A program made the translations under genes and the position numbers. From Candidatus Endomicrobiellum siamense (lineage in GTDB: Bacteria; Elusimicrobiota; Endomicrobiia; Endomicrobiales; Endomicrobiaceae), in assembly GCA_031268145.1 (NCBI GenBank), contig JAIRXS010000008.1, forward strand, positions 1-45,065: DNA of 45,065 nt, written 5' to 3'. Of the stretch, positions 44,918 to 45,065 are shown piece by piece (positions within the stretch are counted from its first letter, which is position 1; each line of letters begins with the position of its first letter). The notes under the pieces were generated by a model. The model saw nothing but the letters and a program-made list of their open reading frames with translations, ran no database searches and was not told the origin of the DNA.

Positions 44918-45065
44918 GGATGTGAAAAGAACCTTTAGTAAAATGAAACTAAAGGAGCGAAAAAATGGACAAAGAAGAGTTAAAGAAGTTCAAAGGGAAG
45001 GCAAAGAATTAGGAAGATTTGAACAAGATATTTGTAGGAATGAAGAAAGGACTGATAGAGTTGAT
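44918..45065 (+). mobile_element. IS256-like insertion sequence, 5' end (copy 2, runs off the window)
   Basis: End sequence beginning about 44918 (GGATGTGAAAAG) aligns with copy 1 through ACTAAAGGAGCG to the transposase ATG at 44965. The reading is MDKEELKKFKGKAKN, a TAG at 45010, then EDLNKIFVGMKKGLIEL. Copy 1 has TTG (Leu) at the position of that TAG, so the stop is a mutation and the transposase is inactive unless read through. The DLN motif and Lys-rich start resemble IS256 (mutator-type) transposases. Confidence 0.6.

Overview
The window is strongly AT-rich and gene-dense but scattered with broken genes. This fits a host-restricted bacterium undergoing genome reduction. Protein character (FlgD/T9SS-type C-terminal domain remnant, YD-like secreted protein, DUF4143 ATPases, a rickettsia/chlamydia-type ATP/ADP translocase next to an otherwise free-living-style biosynthetic set) suggests an Elusimicrobiota member close to the termite-gut flagellate endosymbionts of 'Candidatus Endomicrobium'. 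That taxonomic call is inference from protein flavour, not from a marker-gene search.

Layout. 1-2630 (minus strand): start of an ATP/ADP translocase, then guaB behind a long structured leader, then tRNA-Asn. 2773-9410 (plus): a decayed ilvC, a PASTA protein, rpe, an AmiC-type amidase, murI and the preQ1 set queD-queC-queE. 9470-14921 (minus): small protein, large TPR protein, small membrane protein, CCA-adding enzyme. 14022-19436 (minus): a tight operon for a TolC / lipoprotein adaptor / two ABC-2 permeases / AsmA-like protein, with no ATPase gene. 19496-23684 (minus): purB, purN, purM and an NhaC-type antiporter. 23874-32351 (minus): one compact operon with a Cys-rich membrane protein, purD, purE, pyrR, pyrB, pyrC, pyrK, pyrD, pyrF, a LysE-type transporter and pyrE. 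32352-34843 (minus): a strong GC-rich hairpin, a secreted YD-like protein, an anchored small protein and a YqeY protein.

34917-39660 is an accessory/decay zone: tRNA-Gln, pseudogenes of a ferritin-like protein and an FMN reductase (both appear to have lost their ATG), an intact hipBA module with twin palindromic operators, a shattered secreted-protein gene carrying an IS256-like remnant, and an intact DUF4143 ATPase. 39732-43400 (plus) is a housekeeping operon: der, plsY, gpsA, an HU-like protein, a MerR-type regulator and tRNA-Pro. 43598-45065 holds a second DUF4143 ATPase broken by one frameshift, a 32-bp perfect palindrome with divergent promoters, and a second IS256-like remnant running off the edge.

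Functionally the cell keeps purine and pyrimidine synthesis, cell-wall remodelling and tRNA modification/maturation, while branched-chain amino-acid synthesis (ilvC), iron/oxygen-related genes and secreted proteins are decaying. The translocase points to energy import from a host. The nearest thing to an undescribed system is the ATPase-less TolC/HlyD/ABC-2/AsmA-like operon at 14022-19436. The hipBA module and the paired DUF4143 ATPases are the clearest accessory elements.
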